A stretch of DNA of 64,000 nt, taken from NCBI RefSeq assembly GCF_040786285.1, contig NZ_JBFMKQ010000002.1, forward strand, positions 372,001 to 436,000, read 5' to 3'. The DNA comes from Aquimarina sp040786285 (GTDB lineage: Bacteria; Bacteroidota; Bacteroidia; Flavobacteriales; Flavobacteriaceae). A program made the position numbers and the translations under genes. Shown piece by piece: positions 53,019 to 63,295 of the stretch. The number at the start of each line of letters is the position of its first letter. Positions within the stretch are counted from its first letter, which is position 1. The notes beneath the pieces were generated by a model, which searched no databases, was not told the DNA's origin, and was given only the letters and a program-made list of their open reading frames with translations.

Positions 53019-53540
53019 ATGACAAGAGAAGAAAAATCACTAGTAATTGAAGACTTAACTGCTCAGTTGGCTGAAAACACTAATATTTATTTAGCTGATA
53101 TTTCAGGTTTAGATGCAGGTACAACTTCAAATTTACGTAGAGCTTGTTTTAAAGCTAATGTATCATTAAAAGTAATTAAGAATACGCTTCTTGCTAAGGC
53201 AATGGAGAATTCAGATAAGGATTTTGGAGAATTACCGAATGTATTAAAAGGTAATACTTCATTAATGTTTGCAGAAACTGGTAATGCACCTGCAAAGGTT
53301 ATCAAAGAATTTCGTAAGAAATCAGAGAAGCCTTTATTAAAAGGAGCTTTTATCGAAGAAGCAATCTTTGTTGGTGACGAAAACCTTGATACTTTAGTTA
53401 ATATCAAGTCTAAAGAAGAAGTTATCGGAGATATTATCGGCTTATTACAGTCACCTGCTAAGAATGTTATTTCGGCATTAAAGTCTGGTGGAGGTACTAT
53501 TGCAGGTATCCTTAAAACATTATCCGAGAAAGAAGGATAA
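53019..53540 (+). CDS. rplJ: Ribosomal protein uL10
   Basis: A 173-residue protein. The N-terminal RNA-binding domain (IYLADISGLDAGTTSNLRRACF, LKVIKNTLLAKAM) is followed by a C-terminal helix that anchors L7/L12 dimers (PAKNVISALKSGGGTIAGILKTLSEKEG, in part). Base of the L7/L12 stalk. 70 bp before rplL. Confidence 0.96.
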   Translation: MTREEKSLVIEDLTAQLAENTNIYLADISGLDAGTTSNLRRACFKANVSLKVIKNTLLAKAMENSDKDFGELPNVLKGNTSLMFAETGNAPAKVIKEFRKKSEKPLLKGAFIEEAIFVGDENLDTLVNIKSKEEVIGDIIGLLQSPAKNVISALKSGGGTIAGILKTLSEKEG

Positions 53541-53610
53541 TAACTAGTAGTGTACGCACTTTTTAACAAATTATATTTCAATTAAAAAAAATTATTTAAA
53601 ACGATAGAAA

Positions 53611-53988
53611 ATGGCAGATTTAAAAGATTTCGCAGAACAATTAGTTAACTTAACAGTAAAAGAAGTTAATGAGTTAGCTGATATATTAAAAGAAGAATAT
53701 GGTATCGAGCCTGCTGCTGCTGCAGTTGCCGTAGCTGGTGGAGCTGCTGCTGGAGGTGGTGATGCTGCTGAAGAAAAATCAGAATTTGATGTAATCCTTA
53801 AGGCTGCAGGTGGTTCTAAATTAGCAGTTGTAAAACTTGTTAAAGAATTAACTGGTCTTGGTCTTAAAGATGCAAAAGAATTAGTTGATGGTGCGCCTAA
53901 AGCAGTTAAAGAAGGAATTGCTAAAGACGAAGCAGAAGCTCTTAAAGCTCAATTAGAAGAGGCTGGAGCTGAGGTTGAGCTTAAGTAA
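53611..53988 (+). CDS. rplL: Ribosomal protein bL12 (L7/L12)
   Basis: A 125-residue acidic protein. N-terminal dimerisation domain (LVNLTVKEVNELADILKEEYG), Ala/Gly-rich hinge (AAAVAVAGGAAAGGGDAAEE), factor-binding C-domain (FDVILKAAGGSKLAVVKLVKELTGLGLKDAKELVDGAP in parts). Recruits translation GTPases. Followed by a strong hairpin and then rpoB. Confidence 0.97.
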   Translation: MADLKDFAEQLVNLTVKEVNELADILKEEYGIEPAAAAVAVAGGAAAGGGDAAEEKSEFDVILKAAGGSKLAVVKLVKELTGLGLKDAKELVDGAPKAVKEGIAKDEAEALKAQLEEAGAEVELK

Positions 53989-54010
53989 GCTTACCATATA
54001 TTGACATATA

Positions 54011-54047
54011 GGTTTAGACCCGGAGAGTATTCTCTGTGGTCTAAACC
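54011..54047 (+). promoter_or_regulatory. Hairpin between rplL and rpoB (possible attenuator or processing site)
   Basis: A perfect 10-bp stem, GGTTTAGACC / GGTCTAAACC, enclosing an inner GAGAG/CTCT helix, followed by ATTTTGC rather than a long T-run. In other bacteria this spacer carries an attenuator or RNase processing site that lowers rpoBC expression relative to rplJL; a similar role is inferred. Confidence 0.55.
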
Positions 54048-54119
54048 ATTTTGCATATATACATGTTAAATGTTAAAATGTGCACCCTTTTTAAAATTTT
54101 AATTTAATTCCGTCCATTG

Positions 54120-57100
54120 ATGTTAGCAACGCAAACAGAAAGATTGAATTTCTCTTCCGTAAAGAATAGACCTGAATATCCTGATTTCCTGGATATACAG
54201 ATTAAATCTTTTCAGGATTTCTTTCAATTAGAAACAAAGTCTGAAGAAAGAGGAAACGAAGGTTTATATAATACCTTCATGGAAAACTTCCCGATTACAG
54301 ATACACGTAATCAATTTGTACTAGAATTTTTAGATTATTTTGTAGACCCACCAAGATACGACCTTCAGGAATGTATAGAAAGAGGTCTTACCTATAGTGT
54401 GCCGTTAAAAGCACGTCTTAAATTATTCTGTACTGACCCAGAACACGAAGATTTCGAGACTATTGTTCAGGATGTATATTTAGGTACAATCCCTTATATG
54501 ACTCCTAGTGGTACTTTCTGTATTAATGGAGCAGAACGAGTTGTTGTATCTCAGTTACACCGTTCTCCTGGAGTATTCTTTGGACAATCATTCCATGCCA
54601 ATGGAACTAAATTATATTCTGCCAGAGTAATTCCTTTTAAAGGTTCTTGGATAGAATTTGCTACCGATATCAATAGCGTGATGTACGCATATATCGATAG
54701 AAAGAAAAAATTACCGGTAACTACACTTTTCCGTGCTATCGGTTTCGAAAGAGATAAAGATATTTTAGAGATATTTGACCTTGCAGAAGAGGTGAAAGTT
54801 TCTAAATCTGGATTGAAAAAGGTTTTAGGACGTAAATTAGCCGCTCGTGTTTTAAATACGTGGCATGAAGATTTTGTTGATGAAGATACTGGAGAAGTGG
54901 TATCTATCGAGCGTAACGAGATTGTTTTAGATCGTGATACAATTTTAGACAAGGATCACCTTGAAGAAATCGTTGAATCTGGAGCAAAAACTATTTTACT
55001 TCATAAAGAGGATAATCAAAAAGGTGATTACGCGATTATTCATAATACATTACAAAAAGATCCTACCAATTCTGAAAAAGAAGCGGTTGAACATATTTAT
55101 CGTCAATTACGTAATGCTGAACCGCCTGATGAGGAAACGGCAAGAGGTATTATTGACAAACTATTCTTTTCTGACCAACGTTACAACCTTGGTGAAGTAG
55201 GTCGTTACAGAATGAATAAAAAATTAGGTCTTGATATTGCTATGGACAAGCAAGTGCTTACCAAAGAAGATATCATCACCATTATAAAATACTTAATCGA
55301 GTTAATTAACTCTAAAGCAGAGATTGATGATATTGATCACCTTTCTAACCGTCGTGTTAGAACAGTAGGTGAGCAATTGTCACAACAGTTTGGTGTTGGT
55401 TTAGCTCGTATGGCTCGTACGATTCGTGAACGTATGAACGTTAGAGATAATGAGGTATTTACACCAATTGATTTGATCAATGCGAAGACCTTATCTTCTG
55501 TAATTAATTCATTCTTTGGTACGAACCAGTTATCTCAGTTTATGGATCAAACGAATCCATTAGCAGAGATTACGCATAAGCGTAGACTTTCTGCCCTTGG
55601 ACCTGGTGGTTTATCAAGAGAAAGAGCAGGATTCGAAGTGCGAGATGTACACTATACACACTATGGTCGTTTATGTCCTATTGAAACTCCTGAAGGACCA
55701 AACATTGGTTTGATTTCTTCACTTGCGGTATTTGCTAAAGTAAACTCTATGGGATTCTTAGAAACTCCATACCGTAAAGTTACAGAAGGAAAAGTAGACA
55801 TTAGCGAGTACAGATATTTAAGTGCAGAAGAAGAGGAAGAAAAATTAATCGCACAGGCTAATATTCCATTAAAAGATGATGGAACTATAGAGTCTGAAAA
55901 GGTAATTGCTCGTATGGAAGGTGATTTCCCTGTGATTGATCCTACGAATGTTAATTATGCAGATGTTGCGCCTAACCAGATTGCCTCTATTTCGGCTTCA
56001 TTAATTCCATTCTTAGAGCATGATGATGCGAACCGTGCTTTGATGGGATCAAATATGATGCGTCAGGCGGTACCATTATTAAGAGTTGATGCTCCAATTG
56101 TAGGTACAGGTTTAGAGCGTCAGGTAGCTTCAGACTCTAGAGTATTAATTAATGCAGAAGGAGACGGAGTTGTAGAATACGTAGATGCACAAAAGATTAC
56201 TATTAAGTATGATAGAACCGATCAGCAAAGAATGGTTAGTTTTGATGGCGATTCTAAAACATACAATCTAATAAAATTCCGTAAAACGAATCAAGGTACC
56301 AGTATTAACCTTAAGCCAATCGTAAGAGTAGGTGATAGGGTTGCTAAAGGTCAAGTACTTTGCCAGGGATATGCTACCGAAAATGGTGAGCTTGCATTGG
56401 GTAGAAATATGAAAGTAGCCTTTATGCCTTGGAAAGGATATAACTTTGAGGATGCAATCGTAATTTCTGAAAAAGTAGTTAGAGATGATATTTTTACTTC
56501 TATCCATATCGATGAGTATTCTCTAGAGGTTAGAGATACTAAATTAGGTCATGAAGAATTAACAAACGACATCCCTAATGTTTCTGAAGAGGCTACTAAA
56601 GACCTTGATGAAAACGGAATGATCCGCGTTGGAGCTGAAATTAAGCCAGGAGATATTCTTATTGGTAAAATTACTCCAAAAGGTGAAAGTGATCCTACTC
56701 CAGAAGAAAAGCTGTTAAGAGCGATCTTTGGTGATAAAGCTGGTGATGTAAAAGATGCTTCATTAAAAGCTTCTCCTTCACTACATGGTGTAGTTATCGA
56801 TAAGAAATTATTTGCACGAGCTATAAAAGATAAGAGAAAACGTTCTCAAGACAAGGAAGATATTGATATCCTAGAGAGATCTTACGATACAAAATTCGAA
56901 TTGTTAAAGTCTGAGTTAGTCGATAAGTTATTTGCTATCGTTGGTGGTAAAACTTCTCAAGGAGTTATGAATGATCTTGGAGAAGAAGTATTACCAAAAG
57001 GTAAAAAGTATACTCAAAAAATGCTTAACAGTGTTGATGATTATGCTCACCTTACCAAAGGTACGTGGACAACAGATGACGATCTTAATAGCATGGTTGC

Positions 57101-57929
57101 AGATCTTATTCACAACTATAAGATTAAAGAAAACGATTTACAAGGTAATCTTAGAAGAGAGAAATTTACAATTTCGGTTGGAGATGAATTACCTTCAGGA
57201 ATCATTAAACTTGCTAAAGTTTACATTGCTAAAAAACGTAAACTAAAAGTAGGAGATAAAATGGCAGGTCGTCACGGTAACAAAGGTATTGTTGCTCGTA
57301 TTGTAAGAGAAGAGGATATGCCATTCTTAGAAGACGGAACACCAGTAGATATCGTATTGAATCCACTAGGGGTACCATCTCGTATGAACATTGGTCAGAT
57401 ATATGAAACTGTATTAGGTTGGGCTGGACAAAAATTAGGTAGAAAGTATGCTACCCCAATTTTTGATGGAGCTTCCTTAGATCAAATCAACGGATTTACA
57501 GATGAAGCTGGAATTCCTAGATTTGGACATACATATCTATATGATGGAGGTACAGGAGATCGTTTTGATCAAGCAGCTACAGTAGGTGTGATTTACATGC
57601 TTAAATTAGGCCACATGGTAGATGATAAGATGCACGCGCGTTCTATTGGTCCATACTCATTGATTACTCAGCAACCACTTGGTGGTAAAGCTCAGTTTGG
57701 TGGTCAGCGTTTTGGAGAGATGGAAGTTTGGGCACTTGAAGCGTATGGAGCTTCAAGTACACTTCGTGAGATATTGACTGTGAAATCTGATGATGTTATA
57801 GGAAGAGCTAAAACATACGAAAGTATCGTTAAAGGTGAGCCTATGCCAGAACCGGGATTACCAGAATCTTTTAATGTATTAATGCACGAATTAAAAGGTC
57901 TGGGTCTGGATATCAGATTAGAAGAATAA
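54120..57929 (+). CDS. rpoB: RNA polymerase beta subunit
   Basis: 1269 residues from ATG 54120 (a TTG just before it is an alternative). Full-length for Bacteroidota. The rifampicin region is intact (SSVINSFFGTNQLSQFMDQTNPLAEITHKRRLSALGPGG in parts: QLSQFMDQ, THKRRLSALGPGGLSRERAG). ETPEGPNIGLI and the C-terminal anchors KMAGRHGNKG and GGKAQFGGQRFGEMEVWALEAYGA are present. Catalytic core with beta-prime. The same transcript continues into rpoC. Confidence 0.98.
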   Translation: MLATQTERLNFSSVKNRPEYPDFLDIQIKSFQDFFQLETKSEERGNEGLYNTFMENFPITDTRNQFVLEFLDYFVDPPRYDLQECIERGLTYSVPLKARLKLFCTDPEHEDFETIVQDVYLGTIPYMTPSGTFCINGAERVVVSQLHRSPGVFFGQSFHANGTKLYSARVIPFKGSWIEFATDINSVMYAYIDRKKKLPVTTLFRAIGFERDKDILEIFDLAEEVKVSKSGLKKVLGRKLAARVLNTWHEDFVDEDTGEVVSIERNEIVLDRDTILDKDHLEEIVESGAKTILLHKEDNQKGDYAIIHNTLQKDPTNSEKEAVEHIYRQLRNAEPPDEETARGIIDKLFFSDQRYNLGEVGRYRMNKKLGLDIAMDKQVLTKEDIITIIKYLIELINSKAEIDDIDHLSNRRVRTVGEQLSQQFGVGLARMARTIRERMNVRDNEVFTPIDLINAKTLSSVINSFFGTNQLSQFMDQTNPLAEITHKRRLSALGPGGLSRERAGFEVRDVHYTHYGRLCPIETPEGPNIGLISSLAVFAKVNSMGFLETPYRKVTEGKVDISEYRYLSAEEEEEKLIAQANIPLKDDGTIESEKVIARMEGDFPVIDPTNVNYADVAPNQIASISASLIPFLEHDDANRALMGSNMMRQAVPLLRVDAPIVGTGLERQVASDSRVLINAEGDGVVEYVDAQKITIKYDRTDQQRMVSFDGDSKTYNLIKFRKTNQGTSINLKPIVRVGDRVAKGQVLCQGYATENGELALGRNMKVAFMPWKGYNFEDAIVISEKVVRDDIFTSIHIDEYSLEVRDTKLGHEELTNDIPNVSEEATKDLDENGMIRVGAEIKPGDILIGKITPKGESDPTPEEKLLRAIFGDKAGDVKDASLKASPSLHGVVIDKKLFARAIKDKRKRSQDKEDIDILERSYDTKFELLKSELVDKLFAIVGGKTSQGVMNDLGEEVLPKGKKYTQKMLNSVDDYAHLTKGTWTTDDDLNSMVADLIHNYKIKENDLQGNLRREKFTISVGDELPSGIIKLAKVYIAKKRKLKVGDKMAGRHGNKGIVARIVREEDMPFLEDGTPVDIVLNPLGVPSRMNIGQIYETVLGWAGQKLGRKYATPIFDGASLDQINGFTDEAGIPRFGHTYLYDGGTGDRFDQAATVGVIYMLKLGHMVDDKMHARSIGPYSLITQQPLGGKAQFGGQRFGEMEVWALEAYGASSTLREILTVKSDDVIGRAKTYESIVKGEPMPEPGLPESFNVLMHELKGLGLDIRLEE

Positions 57930-57941
57930 AAAATAGTTTGC

Positions 57942-57981
57942 AGTAAGCAGTACGCAGCTTTAAAGCTGCATACTGCATACT
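57942..57981 (+). repeat. Long palindrome between rpoB and rpoC
   Basis: 19-bp imperfect arms, AGTAAGCAGTACGCAGCTT and AAGCTGCATACTGCATACT, with a 2-nt centre, followed by further CAGTA/TACTG pieces. No T-run. It resembles a short dispersed palindromic repeat that has landed in the operon spacer; it could act as an mRNA processing or stability hairpin. Confidence 0.6.
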
Positions 57982-58003
57982 TAATACTGAATACTAGAAA
58001 AAA

Positions 58004-61000
58004 ATGGCAAGAAATAATGATAAGAATACAGTAAAGAGATTTAATAAGATCTCTATTGGTTTAGCTTCTCCAGAGTCTGTTTTAGCAGCATCTCAAGGAG
58101 AGGTTTTAAAACCTGAAACTATCAATTATCGTACTCACAAACCTGAGCGTGATGGTTTGTTCTGTGAGCGTATCTTTGGCCCTGTAAAGGACTTTGAATG
58201 TGCTTGTGGTAAATATAAAAGAATTCGTTACAAAGGTATTGTTTGTGATCGATGTGGGGTAGAAGTTACCGAAAAGAAAGTACGTAGAGACCGTGTTGGT
58301 CACATTAACTTAGTTGTTCCTGTGGCTCACATTTGGTATTTCCGTTCTTTACCAAATAAAATAGGATATTTATTAGGTCTTCCTTCTAAGAAATTAGATA
58401 TGATCATTTACTACGAGCGTTACGTAGTAATTCAACCTGGTATCGCCAAAAATGAAGAAGGTGAACCAGTACAGAAAATGGATTTCCTTACAGAAGAAGA
58501 ATATTTAAATATATTAGATAGCCTTCCGCAAGAGAATTTATACTTGGATGATACAGATCCAAATAAATTCATTGCAAAGATGGGAGCAGAGTGTTTGATA
58601 GAAATTCTAAGAAGAATTGACCTTGATGCACTTTCGTATGAACTAAGACATAAGGCAAATAACGAAACATCAAAGCAACGTAAAACTGAAGCATTAAAAC
58701 GTCTTCAGGTAGTAGAATCATTACGTGATGCAAATAAGAATAGAGAGAACCGTCCTGAATGGATGATTCTTAAAGTTGTACCAGTAATTCCGCCAGAATT
58801 ACGTCCATTGGTGCCATTAGATGGTGGTCGTTTTGCGACTTCAGATTTAAATGACTTGTATCGTCGTGTGATTATTCGTAATAATCGTTTGAAGCGTTTG
58901 ATGGAAATCAAAGCTCCAGAGGTAATTTTACGTAATGAAAAGCGTATGCTTCAGGAATCTGTAGATTCTTTATTTGATAACACACGTAAAGCATCTGCTG
59001 TTAAAACAGATTCTAACAGGCCATTAAAATCATTATCTGATTCATTAAAGGGTAAGCAAGGACGTTTCCGTCAAAACTTACTAGGTAAACGTGTTGATTA
59101 TTCTGCACGTTCTGTAATCGTTGTAGGACCAGAATTGAAATTATTCGAATGTGGTCTTCCAAAAAACATGGCTGCAGAATTATATAAGCCATTCGTGATC
59201 AGAAAACTGATTGAAAGAGGTATTGTAAAAACTGTAAAATCTGCTAAAAAGATTATAGATAGAAAAGAGCCTGTAGTTTGGGATATCTTAGAAAATGTTC
59301 TTAAAGGACATCCGGTATTACTAAACCGTGCTCCTACACTTCACCGTTTAGGTATTCAAGCATTTCAGCCTAAACTTATAGAAGGTAAAGCAATACAATT
59401 ACACCCATTGGTATGTACTGCATTTAATGCAGATTTTGATGGTGACCAGATGGCGGTACATTTACCATTAGGGCCAGAAGCAATTTTAGAAGCTCAGTTA
59501 TTGATGCTTGCATCACATAACATTCTTAATCCTGCGAATGGTTCACCGGTAACAGTACCTTCTCAGGATATGGTACTTGGATTATATTATATGACCAAGT
59601 CACGTAGATCTACACCAGAATTAGAAATAAAAGGTGAAGATTTAACTTTCTATTCTCCAGAAGAAGTAATTATTGCTTATAATGAGAAGAGACTGGATAT
59701 TAACGCTAATATTAAAGTACGAACTCAAGATATTAATGAAGAAGGCGAATCAGTTACTAAAATAATTGAAACTACAACGGGTAGAGTATTATTTAACGAA
59801 AAAGTTCCTGAACAAGCTGGATATATCAATGAGGTATTGACTAAAAAATCTCTTAGAGATATTATTGGAGATATTCTTAAGGTGACTAGTGTTCCTGAGA
59901 CTGCTGCTTTCTTAGATGAAATTAAGAAATTAGGATATAACTTTGCTTTCCAGGGTGGATTATCATTTAGTTTGGGTGATATTATCATACCTCAAGAAAA
60001 GCATACTATGATTGCCAGTGCCAATAAAAAGGTAGATGAAATCGTAGGAAGTTATAATATGGGTCTTATCACTAATAATGAGCGATATAACCAGGTAATT
60101 GATGTTTGGACAACAACAAACGCCAATCTTACCGAGTTATCAATGAAACGTATTAGAGAAGATCAGCAAGGGTTTAACTCTGTATATATGATGCTTGATT
60201 CTGGAGCAAGGGGATCTAAAGAACAGATTCGTCAGTTAACCGGAATGCGTGGTTTGATGGCTAAGCCGAAGAAAGCTAGCTCAGCTGGTGGAGAGATTAT
60301 TGAAAACCCGATTCTTTCTAACTTTAAAGAAGGACTTTCAATTCTTGAATACTTTATTTCTACTCACGGTGCTCGTAAAGGTCTTGCAGATACCGCTCTT
60401 AAGACGGCAGACGCAGGATACTTAACACGTCGTTTGGTTGATGTGGCACAGGATGTTATTGTTAATATAGAGGACTGTGGTACATTAAGAGGTGTAGAAG
60501 TATCTCCATTAAAGAAAAATGAAGAGATTATTGAAGGACTTGGTGCTAGAATAGTGGGTAGAACTTCATTACAAGATGTAATTAACCCGCTTACACAAGA
60601 GGTGTTAATAGAAGCTGGAGTAGAAATTGATGATGCTACTGCTAAAATAATCGAAAATTCTCCTGTAGAATCTGTAGAGGTACGTTCTGCGCTTACATGT
60701 GAGGCTAAGAAAGGAATTTGTGTAAAATGTTATGGTCGTAACCTTGCTACTGGTAAAACAGTTCAACGAGGTGAGGCAGTAGGTGTTGTGGCAGCACAAT
60801 CTATTGGTGAACCAGGTACACAGCTTACCTTACGTACATTCCACGTAGGTGGTATTGCAGGTAACATTTCTGAGGAAAATCAATTAAAATCTAAATTTGC
60901 TGGTAAAGCAGAAATAGAAGAACTTAAGACAGTTAAGGGTGAAGATGCGGATGGTAAAGAAATAGATGTAGTAATCTCTCGTACTTCTGAAGTTAAAGTA

Positions 61001-62305
61001 ATAGACCCTAAGACTAAGATTGTTTTAAGTACAAACTTGATTCCTTATGGTTCTCAACTGTTTATCAAAGATGGTGATACCTTAAAAGAAGAACAGGTGA
61101 TCTGTCAGTGGGATCCTTATAATGGTGTTATTATTTCTGAATTTGCTGGTAAAGTAAGTTATGAAAACATCGAACAAGGGGTTACATATCAGGTAGAAAT
61201 AGATGAACAAACTGGTTTCCAGGAAAAAGTAATTTCTGAATCTCGTGATAAGAAAAAAATACCTACACTTCATGTATTAGGTAAAGGAGATGAAGTATTA
61301 CGTTCATATAACCTTCCGGTTGGTGCCCACTTAATGGTCGATGATAATGATAAGATTAAAGTAGGTAAGATTTTGGTTAAGATACCTCGTAAATCGGCAA
61401 AAGCCGGTGATATTACAGGAGGTCTGCCTAGAGTAACAGAATTATTCGAAGCACGTAACCCATCTAACCCTGCAGTAGTAAGTGAAATCGATGGTGTAGT
61501 ATCATTTGGTAAAATCAAACGTGGTAATCGCGAAATCATAGTAGAGTCCAGAATAGGAGAGATTAAGAAGTATCTAGTGAAGCTTTCTAATCAAATTCTT
61601 GTTCAGGAAAATGATTATGTAAGAGCGGGGATGCCACTATCTGATGGTTCTATTACTCCAGAAGATATTCTTAAGATTAAAGGCCCATCTGCTGTACAAC
61701 AATACCTTGTGAATGAAGTACAAGAAGTATATCGACTACAAGGTGTGAAAATTAATGACAAGCATTTTGAAGTTGTTGTGCGCCAGATGATGCGTAAAGT
61801 TAGAATTCAGGATCCGGGAGATACTATTTTCTTAGAAAATCAATTGGTTCATAAATCAGACTTTATAGAAGAGAATGATGAAATCTTCGGAATGAAAGTT
61901 GTCGAAGATGCAGGTGATAGTGAAAACCTTAAACCTGGTCAAATCATTTCTCCTCGTGATCTTAGAGATGAAAACTCTGTATTACGTAGAGAAGATAAGA
62001 ATCTGGTTACAGCTAGAGATGTTACTCCAGCTACAGCAACTCCTATTTTGCAAGGTATTACTAGAGCTTCGCTTCAAACGAAGTCATTTATCTCTGCAGC
62101 TTCTTTCCAGGAAACTACAAAAGTATTAAACGAAGCTGCGGTAAGCGGTAAAGTGGATACTCTTGAAGGTCTTAAAGAGAATGTAATTGTTGGACATAGA
62201 ATTCCAGCAGGTACAGGAATGAGAGACTATGAAAGTATTATTGTAGGATCCAAAGAAGAGTTCGAGGACCGAATGGAACAACGACAAGAAGTTAATTATA
62301 ATTAA
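58004..62305 (+). CDS. rpoC: RNA polymerase beta-prime subunit
   Basis: 1433 residues. N-terminal zinc finger (CACGKYKRIRYKGIVCDRCG), the Mg-binding NADFDGDQMAVH loop, bridge-helix region (YFISTHGARKGLADTALKTADAGYLTRRLVD in parts) and second zinc site (CEAKKGICVKCYG) are all present. C-terminal SGKVDTLEGLKENVIVGHRIPAGTG is intact. Works with RpoB. 75 bp after rpoB, ended by a terminator. Confidence 0.98.
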   Translation: MARNNDKNTVKRFNKISIGLASPESVLAASQGEVLKPETINYRTHKPERDGLFCERIFGPVKDFECACGKYKRIRYKGIVCDRCGVEVTEKKVRRDRVGHINLVVPVAHIWYFRSLPNKIGYLLGLPSKKLDMIIYYERYVVIQPGIAKNEEGEPVQKMDFLTEEEYLNILDSLPQENLYLDDTDPNKFIAKMGAECLIEILRRIDLDALSYELRHKANNETSKQRKTEALKRLQVVESLRDANKNRENRPEWMILKVVPVIPPELRPLVPLDGGRFATSDLNDLYRRVIIRNNRLKRLMEIKAPEVILRNEKRMLQESVDSLFDNTRKASAVKTDSNRPLKSLSDSLKGKQGRFRQNLLGKRVDYSARSVIVVGPELKLFECGLPKNMAAELYKPFVIRKLIERGIVKTVKSAKKIIDRKEPVVWDILENVLKGHPVLLNRAPTLHRLGIQAFQPKLIEGKAIQLHPLVCTAFNADFDGDQMAVHLPLGPEAILEAQLLMLASHNILNPANGSPVTVPSQDMVLGLYYMTKSRRSTPELEIKGEDLTFYSPEEVIIAYNEKRLDINANIKVRTQDINEEGESVTKIIETTTGRVLFNEKVPEQAGYINEVLTKKSLRDIIGDILKVTSVPETAAFLDEIKKLGYNFAFQGGLSFSLGDIIIPQEKHTMIASANKKVDEIVGSYNMGLITNNERYNQVIDVWTTTNANLTELSMKRIREDQQGFNSVYMMLDSGARGSKEQIRQLTGMRGLMAKPKKASSAGGEIIENPILSNFKEGLSILEYFISTHGARKGLADTALKTADAGYLTRRLVDVAQDVIVNIEDCGTLRGVEVSPLKKNEEIIEGLGARIVGRTSLQDVINPLTQEVLIEAGVEIDDATAKIIENSPVESVEVRSALTCEAKKGICVKCYGRNLATGKTVQRGEAVGVVAAQSIGEPGTQLTLRTFHVGGIAGNISEENQLKSKFAGKAEIEELKTVKGEDADGKEIDVVISRTSEVKVIDPKTKIVLSTNLIPYGSQLFIKDGDTLKEEQVICQWDPYNGVIISEFAGKVSYENIEQGVTYQVEIDEQTGFQEKVISESRDKKKIPTLHVLGKGDEVLRSYNLPVGAHLMVDDNDKIKVGKILVKIPRKSAKAGDITGGLPRVTELFEARNPSNPAVVSEIDGVVSFGKIKRGNREIIVESRIGEIKKYLVKLSNQILVQENDYVRAGMPLSDGSITPEDILKIKGPSAVQQYLVNEVQEVYRLQGVKINDKHFEVVVRQMMRKVRIQDPGDTIFLENQLVHKSDFIEENDEIFGMKVVEDAGDSENLKPGQIISPRDLRDENSVLRREDKNLVTARDVTPATATPILQGITRASLQTKSFISAASFQETTKVLNEAAVSGKVDTLEGLKENVIVGHRIPAGTGMRDYESIIVGSKEEFEDRMEQRQEVNYN

Positions 62306-62310
62306 TATGA

Positions 62311-62346
62311 AAAGCCTGCCTACATAAAGGCAGGCTTTCTGTTTTT
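62311..62346 (+). terminator. Terminator after rpoC
   Basis: Stem AAAGCCTGCC / GGCAGGCTTT with an 8-nt loop, followed by CTGTTTTT. Confidence 0.88.
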
Positions 62347-62372
62347 AAAGGAATAGTACTAAAAAACTTGAA

Positions 62373-62687
62373 ATGGCAGAGAATAAAAATCAAAAACAAA
62401 ATCAGTTAAATATAGAACTCGATGAATCAATTGCAGATGGTATTTATAGCAATCTTGCTATTATTAATCATTCTGTTTCAGAATTCGTGATTGATTTTGT
62501 AAATGTTATGCCAGGTAGGCCTAAGAGTAAGGTAAAGAGCAGAATTATTTTAACTCCGCAGCATGCAAAAAGATTACTTAAAGCTCTTAACGATAATGTT
62601 AATAGGTTTGAGTCGGCTCATGGAGAGATTAAAGATTATGAGCAACCACCAATCCCAATGAATTTTGGACCCACTGGTGAAGCGTAA
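62373..62687 (+). CDS. DUF3467 family protein
   Basis: A 104-residue protein with the DUF3467 core: LNIELDESIADGIYSNLAIINHS, EFVIDFVNVMPGRPKSKVKSRIILTPQHAKRLLKALNDNV (in parts). This small beta-rich protein is regularly found after rpoC in Bacteroidota, as here. Function unknown; association with transcription is only suggested by the neighbourhood. 67 bp after the rpoC stop but beyond its terminator. Confidence 0.88.
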   Translation: MAENKNQKQNQLNIELDESIADGIYSNLAIINHSVSEFVIDFVNVMPGRPKSKVKSRIILTPQHAKRLLKALNDNVNRFESAHGEIKDYEQPPIPMNFGPTGEA

Positions 62688-62707
62688 GATTAAAAATGTA
62701 TTTATAT

Positions 62708-62749
62708 AAAAACCTGTTACTATAGTAAAAAAAGTGGCAGGTTTTTTTT
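62708..62749 (+). terminator. Terminator after the DUF3467 gene
   Basis: Stem AAAAACCTG / CAGGTTTTT, extended by TTAC/GTGG wobble pairing, with eight T residues at the end. Confidence 0.8.
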
Positions 62750-62824
62750 ATTCAAATACCTCACTTGACTTAAAGGTATATTTTTGATATATTAGTATAT
62801 TCATACTAAATAAATAGATTAAAT

Positions 62825-63145
62825 ATGTCAGATCGAATTAAAACATATTCAGAGTTTTATAAATTTTACTTAACAGAGCACCAAAACAGAACGAGTCGTA
62901 CCTTACATTTTGTGGGTACGTTTTTGGTTTTTGTATGTATAGCAATAGCTATTTACTTTAATTGGGAATGGAAATGGTTTATAGTTCCGGCTATTGGGTA
63001 TGGATTTGCTTGGGTTGGACATGCTTTCTTTGAAAAAAATAAACCAGCCACATTTAAATATCCTTTATGGAGTTTGATATCAGATTTTAAATTGTTTTTC
63101 GAAATCTTATTCGGTAAGCGTTCCTTTGATAGTACAAAAGATTGA
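62825..63145 (+). CDS. DUF962 (Mpo1-like) small membrane protein
   Basis: A 106-residue protein matching the DUF962/YGL010w pattern: YSEFYKFYLTEHQNRTSRTLHFVGT, two membrane helices (FLVFVCIAIAIYF, WFIVPAIGYGFAWVGHAFF) and ATFKYPLWSLISDFKLF. Conserved His residues in EHQNRTSRTLHFVG and GHAFFEKN correspond to those needed by the yeast Mpo1 dioxygenase (family knowledge). Enzymatic activity here is unproven. Convergent with prfC. Confidence 0.82.
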   Translation: MSDRIKTYSEFYKFYLTEHQNRTSRTLHFVGTFLVFVCIAIAIYFNWEWKWFIVPAIGYGFAWVGHAFFEKNKPATFKYPLWSLISDFKLFFEILFGKRSFDSTKD

Positions 63146-63191
63146 GGTAAGTATATATTGATTTTTCAATATCAGTGAATATAGATAAACC

Positions 63192-63230
63192 AAAAACCGA
63201 TTAAAACGAGATAGTTTTAATCGGTTTTTA
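63192..63230. terminator. Bidirectional terminator between DUF962 and prfC
   Basis: Stem AAAAACCGATTAAAAC / GTTTTAATCGGTTTTT with a 6-nt loop and A/T tails on both strands, suited to convergent genes. Confidence 0.9.
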
Positions 63231-63295
63231 GGTATATAACATATATTGTTTACAAAGTATGTGAAAAGGCCTTTAGCAGCCTTCTAAATTGGTTT

